A stretch of 64,000 bases of DNA, from NCBI GenBank assembly GCA_015680685.1, contig MNCI01022408.1, forward strand, positions 331,728-395,727, given 5' to 3'. This DNA comes from Gnetum montanum. Its lineage: Eukaryota > Streptophyta > Gnetopsida > Gnetales > Gnetaceae. This document shows positions 32,309 to 43,830 of the stretch, piece after piece. Both the position numbers and the translations under genes were made by a program. Positions within the stretch are counted from its first letter, which is position 1, and every line of letters starts with the position of its first letter. Under the pieces are notes generated by a model, which ran no database searches, was not told the DNA's origin, and was given only the letters and a program-made list of their open reading frames with translations.

Positions 32309-33380
32309 GACATGAAACCAAGAGAACCCTTGGGACATATTCCCAAGGGAGATTATCTGAACTTAGGTCTCATGAAGTTCATAGATTGTTGGAGCAAGTA
32401 GCTAAGGAAGAAGGAGAACTATGGAAAAGAGAAATCATGGAAGAGTATCACTACGATCCTTTCCTCCGAAAGAGGGGAGTAAGATTCTGTGAGGAAGAGG
32501 ATGAGTCACCACTCGAAGAGTTGGTGAATAGAAAAATCTTGCCACTTCAAAAGTTAACAACCGAAGTGTCGACTAAGGTAGATCAAATGTGGGACTCCTT
32601 AAACAGTAGATTTGAAACCATTTAAAAAATCGTAGAGGAGTCTAAGGAGCAAAGTAGTGACCATGATAAGAAAAAAAGGAGAGATTCAGGCCATGCACAT
32701 AACAAGGGTAAGGGAAGAATGACTATCACTGATGAGGTTGTGGATTCTAACACAGATGATGACGATGGATGTGAGATCTGCCAATATGACCATCCTAAGG
32801 GATGTTGCCTAATAATCTCACATCTACAAGAGTCTGGGGTGTATGCACTCAACCCCAGACTTAACAAACGGTAGGCACCCCGAAGGTTACCTTATTCCCA
32901 AGGTAACCCAAGATAGTTCCACCAACCGTTAACATACTATCCAAATGGAACTCCATCACAACCTGTTGAGCAACACTAGCAGTGGCAATACCAGTAGTCA
33001 TGGGGGATGTCACTACTGAGACAACAATACCCTTACCAGCAACCAAATCCATATGGCTATTACATGTAGTAGTTGGTCTCTCCAAGTGACTCTATTAGTC
33101 ACATGACCCCAAAACGGCACTACCAAGTTTGCTAAGACTCCCTTTCCTAGAAGAGACACTTCACATGCATACCATCCTCCAAATCTATCCACATCCCTTA
33201 CACAAATAGTTCCACTACCACCCGCTCCAATGATGCAAGGGGAACCTCCCACTCAACCGTAGCAATGTAATGCTACAAGAGATGTAAACCTTTAACCCAC
33301 TACTGGTTCTAACAACCGTACAAAGAGAAGACCTTTCTTTAGAACCAACAGTCCAAACAAGCTCTCACAACCACAAGCGG
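32309..33380 (+). pseudogene. gag of element C, second part
   Basis: It resumes at gacatgaaacc exactly where the left piece stopped. T-L-G-T-Y-S-Q-G-R-L-S-E-L and the acidic E-E-D-E-S-P-L box follow. The knuckle-like C-E-I-C-Q-Y-D-H-P-K-G-C-C at 32770-32808 is complete. A Pro/Gln-rich tail runs to about 33380. The open stretch 32203-32625 begins inside the B LTR, so its first 35 codons are not gag. Confidence 0.75.
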
Positions 33381-34205
33381 TTGAGTCTATGACTACTCCT
33401 CCATCAAGTAAGGCTTCGAAGCTCCCTTCAAACCAACAACAGAGCTCAACGCACACGGTTATGTTAACACATACCATCAATGACTGGATAAAGGTGGGCC
33501 ACCTTCCTAGGAAACTCTTTGACCCTGGAAGTCCCTTAATCCACCTCCAAGTCTCTAGGAATGAACCACATAAGGCTCTTCTTAACTTAGGTTCTGAAGT
33601 CAACTTAATATCATGAAAGATGTATAAATCCTAGAACCTACCTCCGCTAAAGAAGAGAAATATTCAACTAGAGCTGGCAGATCAGTCCATCACTATTCCC
33701 TTGGGATTGGTGGAGGACGTTGTTACCACTATGTGTGGTTGGTCATAACCAATTGATTTCCTAGTGATAGAAGTCAACAGTAATAAAGGATACTTCCCAA
33801 TTATAATGGGGAGGGCATGGCTAAGTACCATAAATGCATGCCTAGGAATCCATGATCTTTCCTTGGAAATATCTAAGGAAAACATTTATGGAAAGATCGA
33901 GAAGAAGAAAGTTCCATGCATCACATACAATGATATAGAGGGTGATGACATACAAGAATGCTCAACATCTCCTACATGCAATTGGTGTGCTCAGGAAGTT
34001 AACATACAAAAGTGCCTATATGTAGCAACCATACAACAAGAGAACACCCAGTGGTTGACAACTAATCAAGAGAGAAACCCACCAATATGCATGGAACTAA
34101 TTGGGGGAACAACTTGCAATCACAATAAAAGCATAGATACATTGGAATATGAGTGTCGCCAACTTTCAACCCTTAATCTAAAAACATCAATTGGGAGAAG
34201 TTGAA
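33381..34205 (+). pseudogene. Protease of element C, catalytic Asp lost
   Basis: Same order as in A and B, but the active-site line is A-L-L-N-L-G-S-E-V: the catalytic Asp is Asn (codon 33584-33586, a G-to-A change) and the Ser is Leu. F-P-I-I-M-G-R-A-W-L-S-T and the basic tail are kept. Open stretches are 33389-33616 and 33764-34204. Confidence 0.85.
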
Positions 34206-35785
34206 CACTTCTAAAAAATTCAAAAAAATGCTCATTATTTTGGATCTCTCCCTTTCAATTCAGTCATGGGGGAGATGGCCACCTATGCTGATCATTTGAG
34301 GCCCTTAGTTCTTTTAAGTTTTTTTTTACACATTTTTGTTTTACAATTTCTTTAACTTTACTTGTTTTTGTTTTACAACATCGTTTATGCTTTTTCATTT
34401 CTTTATGTGTTTGATTACTTTGTTTGATTCATCACCTAATAAGTGCTCCAAAGATGGTATGAACTGTACTCCATTGATTGCTAATGTTTGGTTTTTACCT
34501 TTAAGTCATGATGTTGACACTAAGGTATGGTTCTTTTGATATAGTAGGCAATGAGTCCACATCATCCATGCATCCATAAATCTCTATGGTCTCTCTTGGC
34601 TTGGAACTGTACAGTCTCTTTCTTCAAAATAATAAGAACTACCAACGAATCGTTGAGTGGTCATTTCTCAAACTAAGGAAGGACTCAAGAATTGAAAAGG
34701 GTATGGCTTCAAGGGAACTTGACGCATTCGGGTTGGCCATTCTCTTAGGTGCTTGGATGTTTTCTTCTTGAGTTTTCTTACCATTTCGACACTACTCAAT
34801 TATTGGGAAGTTGAGTCAATAAAAATAATAAGTCTTTGCATGGCGTGGTTCTCATGCAAAAACATTAAAAAAAACAATGAGAATTCAAAGCACACCCCTT
34901 AGAAAAAATAATCATTTGGGCTACAAGAATTGGTTATGGAACTAAAATAAACATGTTCCCTCTAACTAAGGCCCTTCTTGCTTTCTATTCTCTCCTCCTT
35001 CATTTCGTCGGAATGGTGGTGGCTCTTGAGGTATGTATTCTTGTTACTCAATTGGATGGATGGGTCGAATGTATTAATGTAAAGTCACTAAATATGGTTT
35101 GTTTGAGGCTAGATTTGGAATGGGATCTACTAATTCACATTAATCATTAAATACATAAGGAGTTGTACACCACCTTGTTCTTGAGATTCCATTCCATTCT
35201 CTTCTTTCCATCCTTCTTTCCCCATTTATCACCTCATTGCCGGTTGTATCAGTATTCCATACCTTGGTGGATGCATTGTTTTCTTTTTGGTAAATTCTTG
35301 TGGTTAAGACTTTAACTCTTATTTCCAAATGACATTCCTAGAGCCTACAAACTCTTTGAATGTGGGGTTGTCAGGGCATTACAGGCATGAGCCTGCTTTG
35401 GGGAGGATCCACTAACATTCCTATTTGGTTCATCCATTAATTTCTTTCCTTTAAACATTTCTGCAATCACCATTTATTTTTTTCATTTCCATCCTTGACA
35501 TCCATTTCATCAACGTTATAGTTGTCTCTTTTTCTCCATCTTTCTTATTCCTTATCTTTTTCCATTCTCTCACTACTGGAGGTTTGCTCTTAGTCATGGG
35601 GATCCTGGTCCAATTTTTTCAATTTTTTCCCAAACCCCTACACCTTAGGTAGGCACCAATATTGTATCTCCAAATCCATATTAGTCATATCACAATTCAA
35701 CCAATCGACCTTAGACCGAAGCAAGGTATCAATTGCATTATGATTCATTTACCCTTGCTAATATAAGACTGTGTTTTGTGTGCAA
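34206..35785 (+). other. Spacer of element C
   Basis: Non-coding. cagtcatgggggagatgg at 34260 corresponds to the block directly after integrase in G (54905-54922, minus strand). A second PPT-like agtcatggggatcc lies near 35592. It shows what is missing from A around 3342-3507. The end carries gctaatataagactg and tgtgtgcaa just before the small ORF; the last base of the acceptor is A instead of G. Confidence 0.6.
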
Positions 35786-35968
35786 ATGGTAATCATACAA
35801 CAATGGATTGGACCTAGAGGGAACACTTGGAATGGATCAGTGCTGAAGCAGCTATGCAAGGAGCAAGATCGATGGCATGCTTATGGATGGACAATGAAAG
35901 GTGCAATCTTGGCATTAGCAGCAATAGACTTCTTCTCTCTTCTCTCTTCTTTGTTAGCTGCTAAATAA
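35786..35968 (+). CDS. Small intact ORF of element C, 60 residues, predicted membrane or secreted C-half
   Basis: The frame is open from ATG 35786 to the stop ending 35968. It starts M-V-I-I-Q-Q-W-I-G-P-R-G-N-T-W, has a basic/polar middle with L-C-K-E-Q-D-R-W-H-A-Y, and ends with about 22 hydrophobic residues beginning G-A-I-L-A-L-A-A. The A and B copies have stops but the same pattern, so selection or recent common ancestry preserved it. It lies at the acceptor-ATGG position where F and G carry their large ORF. The function is unknown. A tail-anchor-like segment is inference. Confidence 0.5.
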   Translation: MVIIQQWIGPRGNTWNGSVLKQLCKEQDRWHAYGWTMKGAILALAAIDFFSLLSSLLAAK

Positions 35969-36143
35969 GGCTGGATGTCAAATGTACATAGTGTTCACTC
36001 TTGTTGTCATGAACACTAGTTTTGTCATGTTTTGTAATGATGATCCATTCACATAGCATCCCATTCACCATTAGTTCCATTCAAGTCAATAATCTCATAC
36101 CTTCCCAATATTTTGTAAGGAACCCGAGGAAAAGTTTTTATTC

Positions 36144-36977
36144 AGTCATGGGGGTATGATGGGACACGATATCGCATGGGCTGCGATATCGCATACGTGA
36201 TATCTCATCTTTCCCTGTGATATCGCGTACGCGATATCGCAGCTCACTGCTAGTTCTATAAATAAGAGATGGCTCTCCCTTGTTTCTCCATCTAGATCTA
36301 GACCTTAGCCAAACTCTTTTCATTTTTTCATTCCAAAGCTAGAATAATTCCATGTACCTATAGTAGGAGTCCCAAAGCGAATGGATCTTTATTCGAGCAA
36401 TTCTGTACCTAAGCACACAATTGTGTATGGCAATAAAGATGAACTTTTAGATAAACCTTGCAGTGCATGGACTAAGATAAATATGACTTTAATTATTGTT
36501 AATTGTTTGAATGCTTTCTTAAGGACTTAATCTCCCTCAACCCTCAACTCTCATAGTTAAGTGCATTCAGTACGACTGCTTTCGAGCACATGCATTATGC
36601 TTGGTAATCCCAGTAACGAATAGCATTTGGTAATCCCAGTAGTGTTGCATTGGTTTAGGGTGTGAAACAGCAAGTGGGAATGGATACTGATGCTAGGATA
36701 ATTAAAGCTTAGTTAGTGCAAGTTAGTTACTTAGTTTCTTCACCCTTTTCTCTCTTAGCATAGGCGGTAAAAACATAAAAGATATAAAAATCACATGCCT
36801 CAAGTTTACTTAGCCATACAACCGTGATAAATACAAGTAAGCTTGGGAGGACAATGATTGATTAACCTTAGGTGTTCCATAAGGTGTGTAGGAACTTGGT
36901 CTATGGAGTTTGACCAGATCACATGTGTAACGCTTGTATCCGTATGGTTGAGTGTAGGGATACCTCGCCACTCATCA
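36144..36977 (+). repeat. Polypurine tract and 3' LTR of element C
   Basis: agtcatgggggta ends at 36156. The LTR is 36157-36977 (821 bp), TGATGGGACACG to CTCATCA. Five gatatc palindromes lie within about 36165-36245, mostly in the form gcgatatcgc, then TATA-like tctataaataagaga. It is followed by GTCCT. Confidence 0.9.
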
Positions 36978-36982
36978 GTCCT

Positions 36983-37944
36983 TCACCTTTACAAACTTTC
37001 CCTATGGCTAATACCATGTTTCAAACTCCTTTCCCTCTTAAAATGACTCAACCTACAAGTAATTATTTTCAAGGTCCAACATCCTCTTCATTTTTACCAC
37101 CAAATACCAATTTAAATGATAATTAATCAAAATATTTAATCCAATCCATCATAAACCCAAAAGAAATATCAAACCCTAACAAATTTATTGCTTAAATAGA
37201 TAACCAAATGATCCAAATATTGACCTATCTTCAAAAGCTTTGAAATGAAGTAGTTGAACTAAAGTAAAATAATAACCAAATTCCTACACATTCTTAAAAA
37301 CCAAGCACATCAATTGAAGATGAATCTTTTCACCTTCATAACACTAGCCAACATTTTGAGAAAACTTGTCCTCAATTTTTAGCATTATATGGTGATAATG
37401 TCCAAAATCAACAAAATAGAAAAACTCCAATTATGATCCATAACATACATCATGAAAGAGAAAATGAAGAAGTTACATCATGTGAACAAGTCATGGTAAG
37501 TGATCCCAACCCACATAACACCTACTACTAGAGATTTAGTGACATTATGAATACTACTTAACAACAAACCAGCAATAATCCTTATACTTCCCCCAACAGA
37601 AGAGTTCCTAGTCAAAATAAAAAAAATAACTAGACTAGACCATCCCAAGTAAACATTCCACAACAACCAAACTCCCCTTCTATACTAAGAACTCCACCTC
37701 AAAAAGAAGTTAAAGATGAACATAAGGCTTATGATTTAGTTAAGGATTTGAAAAGAGTTAAAGCCAACATCTCAATGTATGTTTTTTTTTTACATTTTAA
37801 TAAAATAAAAGATGTGATTCAAAAGATAGTTCATACACCTGAAAGTAACAAAGAAAAATCTTCAATAACCAAAAGGCAAGTTCATTTTGAAAAAGTCCTA
37901 ATGCATTACCAATACAAAATTCAAGTAACCTCAAGTTAAATAAG
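36983..37944 (+). pseudogene. gag of element D, second part
   Basis: It continues E-like sequence (compare 9080-9960). The knuckle remnant near 37325-37375 reads F-H-L-H-N-T-S-Q-H-F-E-K-T-C, with the first Cys lost. An Asn/Gln/Pro-rich tail follows. Several stops. Confidence 0.65.
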
Positions 37945-38340
37945 AAATATCAACCACCTTTCTTAACCACCTTGATCATTTTAGGTAAGAATGTTCATAA
38001 TTGCCTAATGAATTCTGGCACAACTATTAGTGTCATGCCATTAGAAGTATGTAAAATGTTAGAAACACAAATGCTACCACAAGCAAAAAACATGATACAA
38101 CTTGATGGATCTTATGTACCTATGGTAGGATCATTAAAAGAAGTAAAAGTGTAGCTTAAACAATACCCTACTTTTACATGTTATACAGATATTTTACTAG
38201 TTGACATGTCATTCACTTATGGTGTGCTTCTATCTAGGACTTTTGAAGCCTAGTTTGGAGGATTCTTTAGATCAATTTGTTTTTGGAATTATTAATTCTT
38301 ATTAAAGAAAAATCTGAATATGTTGTTATATCAAGAGAAC
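37945..38340 (+). pseudogene. Protease of element D, catalytic Asp lost
   Basis: The active-site line is L-M-N-S-G-T-T-I-S-V-M-P: Asn (38011-38013) replaces Asp. Then V-C-K-M-L, M-I-Q-L-D-G and the E-V-K-V basic stretch, with a stop near 38153. Homologous to E 10028-10428. Confidence 0.75.
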
Positions 38341-39500
38341 TTTTTTATAAACAAGTGGTGACATCTTTTGATCAACTAAATCAATATTTGGAAAACGAAA
38401 ATACTAATCTTTATGTTGGAGTTAGTGAAGTTGGACTTGGCAAACATGTTATAAATGATCATGTCAATGAAATTTCAAAAATAAATCCTTTTGCTCATAC
38501 ATATTCTATCCAATATTATCAAGCTTTTAAAGAATTTGAAGAAATTTATGAAGATGCCTTGCCTTAGTATCAACATGATGGAAAAACGTTTCTTTTTGGT
38601 GATTCCCTACCATTAGGAAAGGACAATGATATAAATGAGATTCAAACCATTGAAACATTAGAAGGTGAGAAAAATTTTGATGACATATCCCTTGAACATG
38701 TCCCTAGAGAATAAAATTATGTTCTTGATGCATTAGCTCAAATGGCCACTACTTTAGATATTCCTTTTAAACACAATGCTTGGGATGCTAAAATTATCAT
38801 TGAAAAGGTTAGCTCTCATTCTATTTTAGGTAATATCTTTTCTTTCCAAGTTTTGATGATGATAATCATATTCATGAGTTTTTATTTTTCAATGATGAAT
38901 TTAGTGATCAATGTTTTAAAGTTTCTCAAATTAATGAAGAGGTTATATCAAAAGATGTCATATTTTTCAAATAAAATCTCTCTTAAAATAGTAATAAGAG
39001 AAGCTTTATTTGATGACTTACATATCGCAACCAAACCATTTAGACAAAACTTAGACCCATTAATCCAAAGATTGAAGTCTTGATGAAAGAAGAAGTCAAC
39101 AAGCTACTAGAATCCAAGATTATTTATCCTATGAGACACTCAAGTTAGATATCAAATTTAGTACCTATTAGAGAATGAACAAGTGAATTATGATTATGTA
39201 TTGATTTTTGTAACCTTAATCATCAAAAAATTATTAAAAGATAGTTTGACACGAAATATGTACTTAAAGTATTTATAGTTGGAGATATAGTCCTAAAAAA
39301 AGATAAAGCATTTGGTCAAACATGTCCTCAAAGTAAGTTTTCTCCTATGTGGTTATGCCAATACCAAGTCATAAATGTCATTGGCTCTAATGTTTACAAA
39401 GTTGTTGATTTTCAAGGATACAAATTAAATAGAAATTTTAATGCATTTCATTTAAAACATTTCTACTTAGGTGCCCATCATGGACACCTGGTAGATCCCT
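38341..39500 (+). pseudogene. pol remnant of element D: linker, RT start fused to integrase C-terminus
   Basis: A linker (38341-38720) is followed by a fragment L-A-Q-M-A-T-T-L-D-I-P that looks like the RNase H to integrase joint of Tat-like pol, here lying upstream of RT. Then comes the RT start (M-K-E-E-V-N-K-L-L-E-S-K-I-I near 39083-39125, L-C-I-D-F box near 39200), and directly the integrase C-terminus (G-D-I-V-L-K-K near 39280, F-N-A-F-H-L-K-H-F-Y near 39440-39468, stop 39501). No RT catalytic box, RNase H or integrase core. The junction is the same as in E; the extra fragment is not in E. Confidence 0.7.
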
Positions 39501-40810
39501 AGTTTCATCATTTCTTCCCTTTCCCATGCATTTCATTTTTGTATAGCTACATTTGCATATTTTCCTTGCATTTCCATTATCTCTTTCTTAGCATATTGAT
39601 TTTGGTTTGATTTGTGCTTTTCATATGATTTTAGTAATCATTATGATCACTTGAGTTACTAGGCACTAGGTCATCATAACACCTTGTAAAGTATACTATT
39701 CCTACTATATCATATTGTTATTATTCGATATCTCCTTTATATGATATACTTTAATTATTTTATTGATTCTTCCCAATCTTTTTCAAGGTGTCACTAGTTA
39801 TGTTGGATTATGAATGGTGGGATTTATGCTAATTTATCATGTTATTATCATGGTCATGTAAATGTCAGAAATGTGAGGTTGGAAAATGGTTAGCCATAAT
39901 CACTAGGTGGCCTTAGAAAAGTCCATTTTTCTCTCATAAGCCCTAGCCCTCAAGTGTGATGATCCATGGCTATTCTATAAGTAATGGGATGAAGTGTGTT
40001 CTTCTCCACTTGAGAACCCTTAGCCATCTAGGAGACCTACTATGAGGTCATCTAGATTGTAATTAAAAGACACATGCACAAGGGTTGAACTACACCATGG
40101 GCAAAGTTTCCAAAAATGAGGATCGTGTTCTTTGGTAATGTAGCTAATTGGCTAGACTCATGTTGAAACTCCTACCTTAATAATGAAGTGCATAATGAGC
40201 AAAATTTTCTTAAAAAAATGAAAAAAAAAAGAGGACCATGTTCATTGACAATATAATAAGTTCTTAAGTATGATGTGTTTCGGTAGCAATCCTCACCCTA
40301 GCCTCCATTCCCTCTTTAAACCTATTTCCTAAAATTCAAAAAATCCCAAAATAAAAATAAAAAAATAAAAGAGCAAATATTCCCCTACCTTTTCCTAATT
40401 TTTCTAATTTCCCTTGTCCATTTTCATCCATTCCCTTTTAAAAGCTTAAAAAAAAAACTAAGGAAAAATTTGAAAGTTGTGGCTAGCTATGATCGAAAAG
40501 AAGCATGTCCTCTTCATTAAGTTTAGTATAAGTGTTGTGCTCAATGTTGCCCTCTATACTAATGACTTTTACATTTGGGATATTTAGATCTTTATTAAAC
40601 AAGGTGGTGTGGCAAGGGTGGCCCATGTTTAGTGCTTGGTTGATCATATGAATATTTTAATCATGTTCAAAAATGGTATGGTTTCCTTTCAAATTTCAAT
40701 TTGTCGTGTTTTGAGATATTTTTGATTCTTTATCTTTTACATCTCCTTTTAAAATTTCTATGATTTTTCTATTCTTGCACTTAGATGCAATTTATAGTTT
40801 GGAGGCTAAA
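39501..40810 (+). other. 3' untranslated region of element D
   Basis: Collinear with E 20097-21080 as far as about 40480. The last 330 bp have no counterpart in E. No typical polypurine tract is obvious; tttggaggctaaa directly precedes the LTR and may serve. Confidence 0.6.
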
Positions 40811-41994
40811 TGTTAATGCCAACTTTCCCATGCAAAGCACAAGACCATGATTAAAAAGTTTATCTCATAAAAATTAAAAAATCCTATAGGCTCGCTAACC
40901 ATATAGATTGCTTGTCATAATTTTATAATAAGATAAAGTAAGCTCAGCAAGATCAAGAGCTAATGGCTCCAACCTCTAAGTTTTCCACGGTAAAATCAAT
41001 GCCAATTTCAGCCTGCTAACAAAACATCAATGATCAAATGTAACACAATCTGCTAACTATATTTATGAATTATAAAAATATCAAATATAATTAGCAATGT
41101 AGTTGCTGCCAACCTTTCAGTCACCGTTAACGTAGCTTCCAAGTTTAGAATTTCCTAAAAATGCACCAGCAACTATTTTTGCAAGGCACTACCACCTTTG
41201 ACGGAATCTTTCTACTTCTTAACGTCGGCACCCTCTGCTTTCGCAGAAGGATTTCCAACGGCAGCACTCGAGTTTTCAGTATTCCAGGGCGAGGTTCGGG
41301 CTGGGGAAGAACCCGGAAACCATAACATTTATGAAACCTCCGGCCCCTTCAGCGATACCCCATGCAGGTCCATTTTTCTTCATAATAATTGCAATGCAAA
41401 CTATGGCAAAAATGGCTAAATTAGTAATTCCGAAATCCCCATCTATATTCTAATATATTCTAATGAAGGGGTAGCCCGTGGAAAATTCTCTGCTTGCCTG
41501 TCAGTTCTGACCAAGATTCATGCTGCAATTACCTAAACCGGCAATAGTTGTCACTGCCACCTTCTCTGTTGCCAAAACCGGCAACCTCCGTGTTTTCCAC
41601 TTTCTACCACCTGACCATCCCCGATACTCTTGGTAAGTCAGTTGCACAGGATTTCCATTCGGAGTCTGCTAGTGCTACGATCCCATTTAGCAATGAAACC
41701 GCTAGCCCCAACGGATTCGGAGGAGACGTTGAACCTTCCGTTTTGGCGCCTCCCATGCTAGGCATGGTTTCCTTCGCGTACGTAGGTAAAAAAAATCGTA
41801 GAAAACTCTCAAACAACATTGCACCAAACAGTTTGGCATTCATTGGCCTCGGCTGCAATAGGAAACACATAATGCTTTCATGTCCAACCGTGCCATGTCA
41901 TAGCTGGGCTGATTCTGTTACAAGCATTGCCTGCTGGGGCGCAGCAGGACCGTGTTAGTAACTTTTCTCATCATCGTCGTAGTGATAGCTATGA
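40811..41994 (+). repeat. 3' LTR of element D, part left of copia element I
   Basis: The start TGTTAATGCCAAC aligns with E 5430. The stretch 40811-40980 matches E 5430-5603, and 40981-41994 matches E 6347-7186, so the 745 bp in E between these are absent here. A GC-rich stretch at about 41196-41375 is present here and absent in E. The sequence stops at gatagctatga and continues at 63236. Confidence 0.75.
41548..41958. other. Conserved ORF-bearing block inside the D LTR
   Basis: Counterpart of E 6683-7153. Open on the plus strand for 136 codons and on the minus strand for 88 codons (41870-41604), with the translated similarity described for E. Not recognised. Confidence 0.4.
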
Positions 41995-42374
41995 TGTAAC
42001 ATGTGTTATGCATTTCCACGTTTATGCGTAAGTAAGTTAACGCATCAAGGTGACCTTCATATCCGGTAATGCATTTACATGTTGGTATTGGGTCTCTTAA
42101 TTTTTCTAATTTTTCTATTAATCAATTCTATGGCCTATAAATTCGTTCTTGATGAAAGAACAAAGGCACCATGAATGACAGCAAGATTGCAGTTATGGTC
42201 CCTTTCATAGATGCTTAAAGGTTGTATACACTATTGTGAAAGAAGAATCGGATTGCCAAGTTTAATTCAAGGCATCAATGGCTAGAGGTTACCTCCATTT
42301 GCTTCCGCATTGTGCATTTCCGGTTATCTATGCATATAAATTTCTTGTGGAATCCACAAATTTTTCATCTTACA
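41995..42374 (+). repeat. 5' LTR of copia element I
   Basis: TGTAACATG to TTACA, 380 bp, the same length as 62856-63235. Shared words include ggtaatgcattta, ggtctcttaatttt and ttgcttccgcattgtgcatt. Confidence 0.9.
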
Positions 42375-42376
42375 TT

Positions 42377-42390
42377 TGGTATGAGAGCTT
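42377..42390 (+). promoter_or_regulatory. Initiator-Met-type primer-binding site, element I
   Basis: TGGTATGAGAGCTT. The usual plant site is TGGTATCAGAGC; one base differs in the first twelve. Confidence 0.8.
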
Positions 42391-43018
42391 CATCTCTTTC
42401 TTTGTCTTGATGCCATTACCGGTTAGTAAGTGGAAGGCTTGTTTATGATTGTGATGGACATCTTTATAAAATTACTAACCTTTACAACATTGGTTTGTGT
42501 GGGTCCTTTCTTGCAAGGCATGACAAGTGCCCGTTTAGGTGATATTTTGAAGTTTTGAACTATGCATAAAGTTACTCTATTTAAAGAATTTTTAAAATTT
42601 CATTATGCATAGTTTTTTCGCATAAAATTGTAACTTGCCATATTTATTTATTTTTTGTACAATTAGAGAGTAGCCACAACATCTTTAATTGTGCAAAAAT
42701 TGTTAAAAGTTTTGGATCACATATGGAAAATTAAATTATGATTAATCATATATAATACAATAAACTTTATCTCGCAAGAATTTTTATTGTATTTAATATG
42801 ATTAATTAGGATAATATGTTAAATTATTTTTCTTAATTTGTCCAAAGGGATTAAGAAAAAGAATATAATTCAATAGTTTTATCGTAAGGATATATGAATC
42901 TATTTGAATTAAAATTTAGATCATAAGCAATTTTATATCATTTGATTTATATTTTTACATTATTTACATTGGTAAACATGTCTTATGGTATTTTATCCTC
43001 AAATTTAGTGACATAAAC
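42391..43018 (+). other. Leader of copia element I
   Basis: AT-rich untranslated region, no ORF of note. Confidence 0.5.
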
Positions 43019-43830
43019 ATGTTTAATTATTTAGTTGTACAACCTATAAACTACTCTGATTTTAAATGTGACATTCTTGAATTAAAGGGTAATAATTATA
43101 AGGTGTGGAATGAGAGAATTCTTCTTCATTTAGGCTATATGAACATTGATTATGCTATCCATAAGGATGAACCATCTACCATTACAACAACCAACCATCT
43201 AGATGATATTGGTAATAATGAAAAATGGGAGTGATCTAATCGTCTCTATGTCATGTTCATAAAAATCAAAATCTCAGCTAGTATGCATGGTTCAAAGGAA
43301 TAGTATGACAATGTGTGCATTTTGTTAAAAGCAATTGATGAATAGTTTGAGTCAATAGACAAAGTGTTGCCTAGCACCTTAATAATGAAGTTCTCAAAAC
43401 ATCATGGTGTGCGTGAGAACATCATGCAAATGAGGGATATAGCAGCTCAACTCAAAACACTTGAGGTTGAGATGTCACAATCTTTCCTTGTGCACTACAT
43501 CTTAAACATGCTCCCACAACAATATGGACCCTTTAAAATTTCTAATAACACACATAGGGACAAATGGTCAATCAATGAATTAATGATCATGTGTGTGTAA
43601 GAAGAGGGTAGACTTGCAATGGAAGTGAAAGAGAGTGTGCATCTAGTCACACAAGAAAAGAATAAAGAACAAGCCAAAGGCAAGTGGAAGGTCAAATTGC
43701 CTATACAAGCTAATGTTAAGAAGGAATCTAAATGTTTTTTTCTACAAAAAGAAAGGACACATAAAGAAGGATTGTCCTAACTATTAGAAATGGCTTGAAA
43801 AGAAAGGTACTCAACTCTTACTTGTTTTTT
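43019..43830 (+). pseudogene. gag of copia element I
   Basis: It starts near 43019. The N-terminal line L-K-G-N-N-Y-K-V-W is typical of copia Gag, followed by M-L-P-Q-Q-Y and a knuckle at about 43729-43780 (C-x2-Y-x4-H-x4-C; the second Cys is Tyr by a G-to-A change, and a one-base shift is needed to read it). Stops near 43232, 43302, 43345 and 43600. Confidence 0.75.

Larger units (their letters stand above)
25027..36977 (+). mobile_element. Element C: gag-protease Athila-like element, split by element B
   Basis: A shortened 5' LTR (25027-25234) is joined to a gag piece. The insertion B follows, then the rest of gag, protease, spacer, small ORF and 3' LTR (36157-36977). Ends are TGATGGG and CTCATCA with duplication GTCCT. 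Without B the element is about 5 kb. No RT or integrase is present. Confidence 0.9.
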
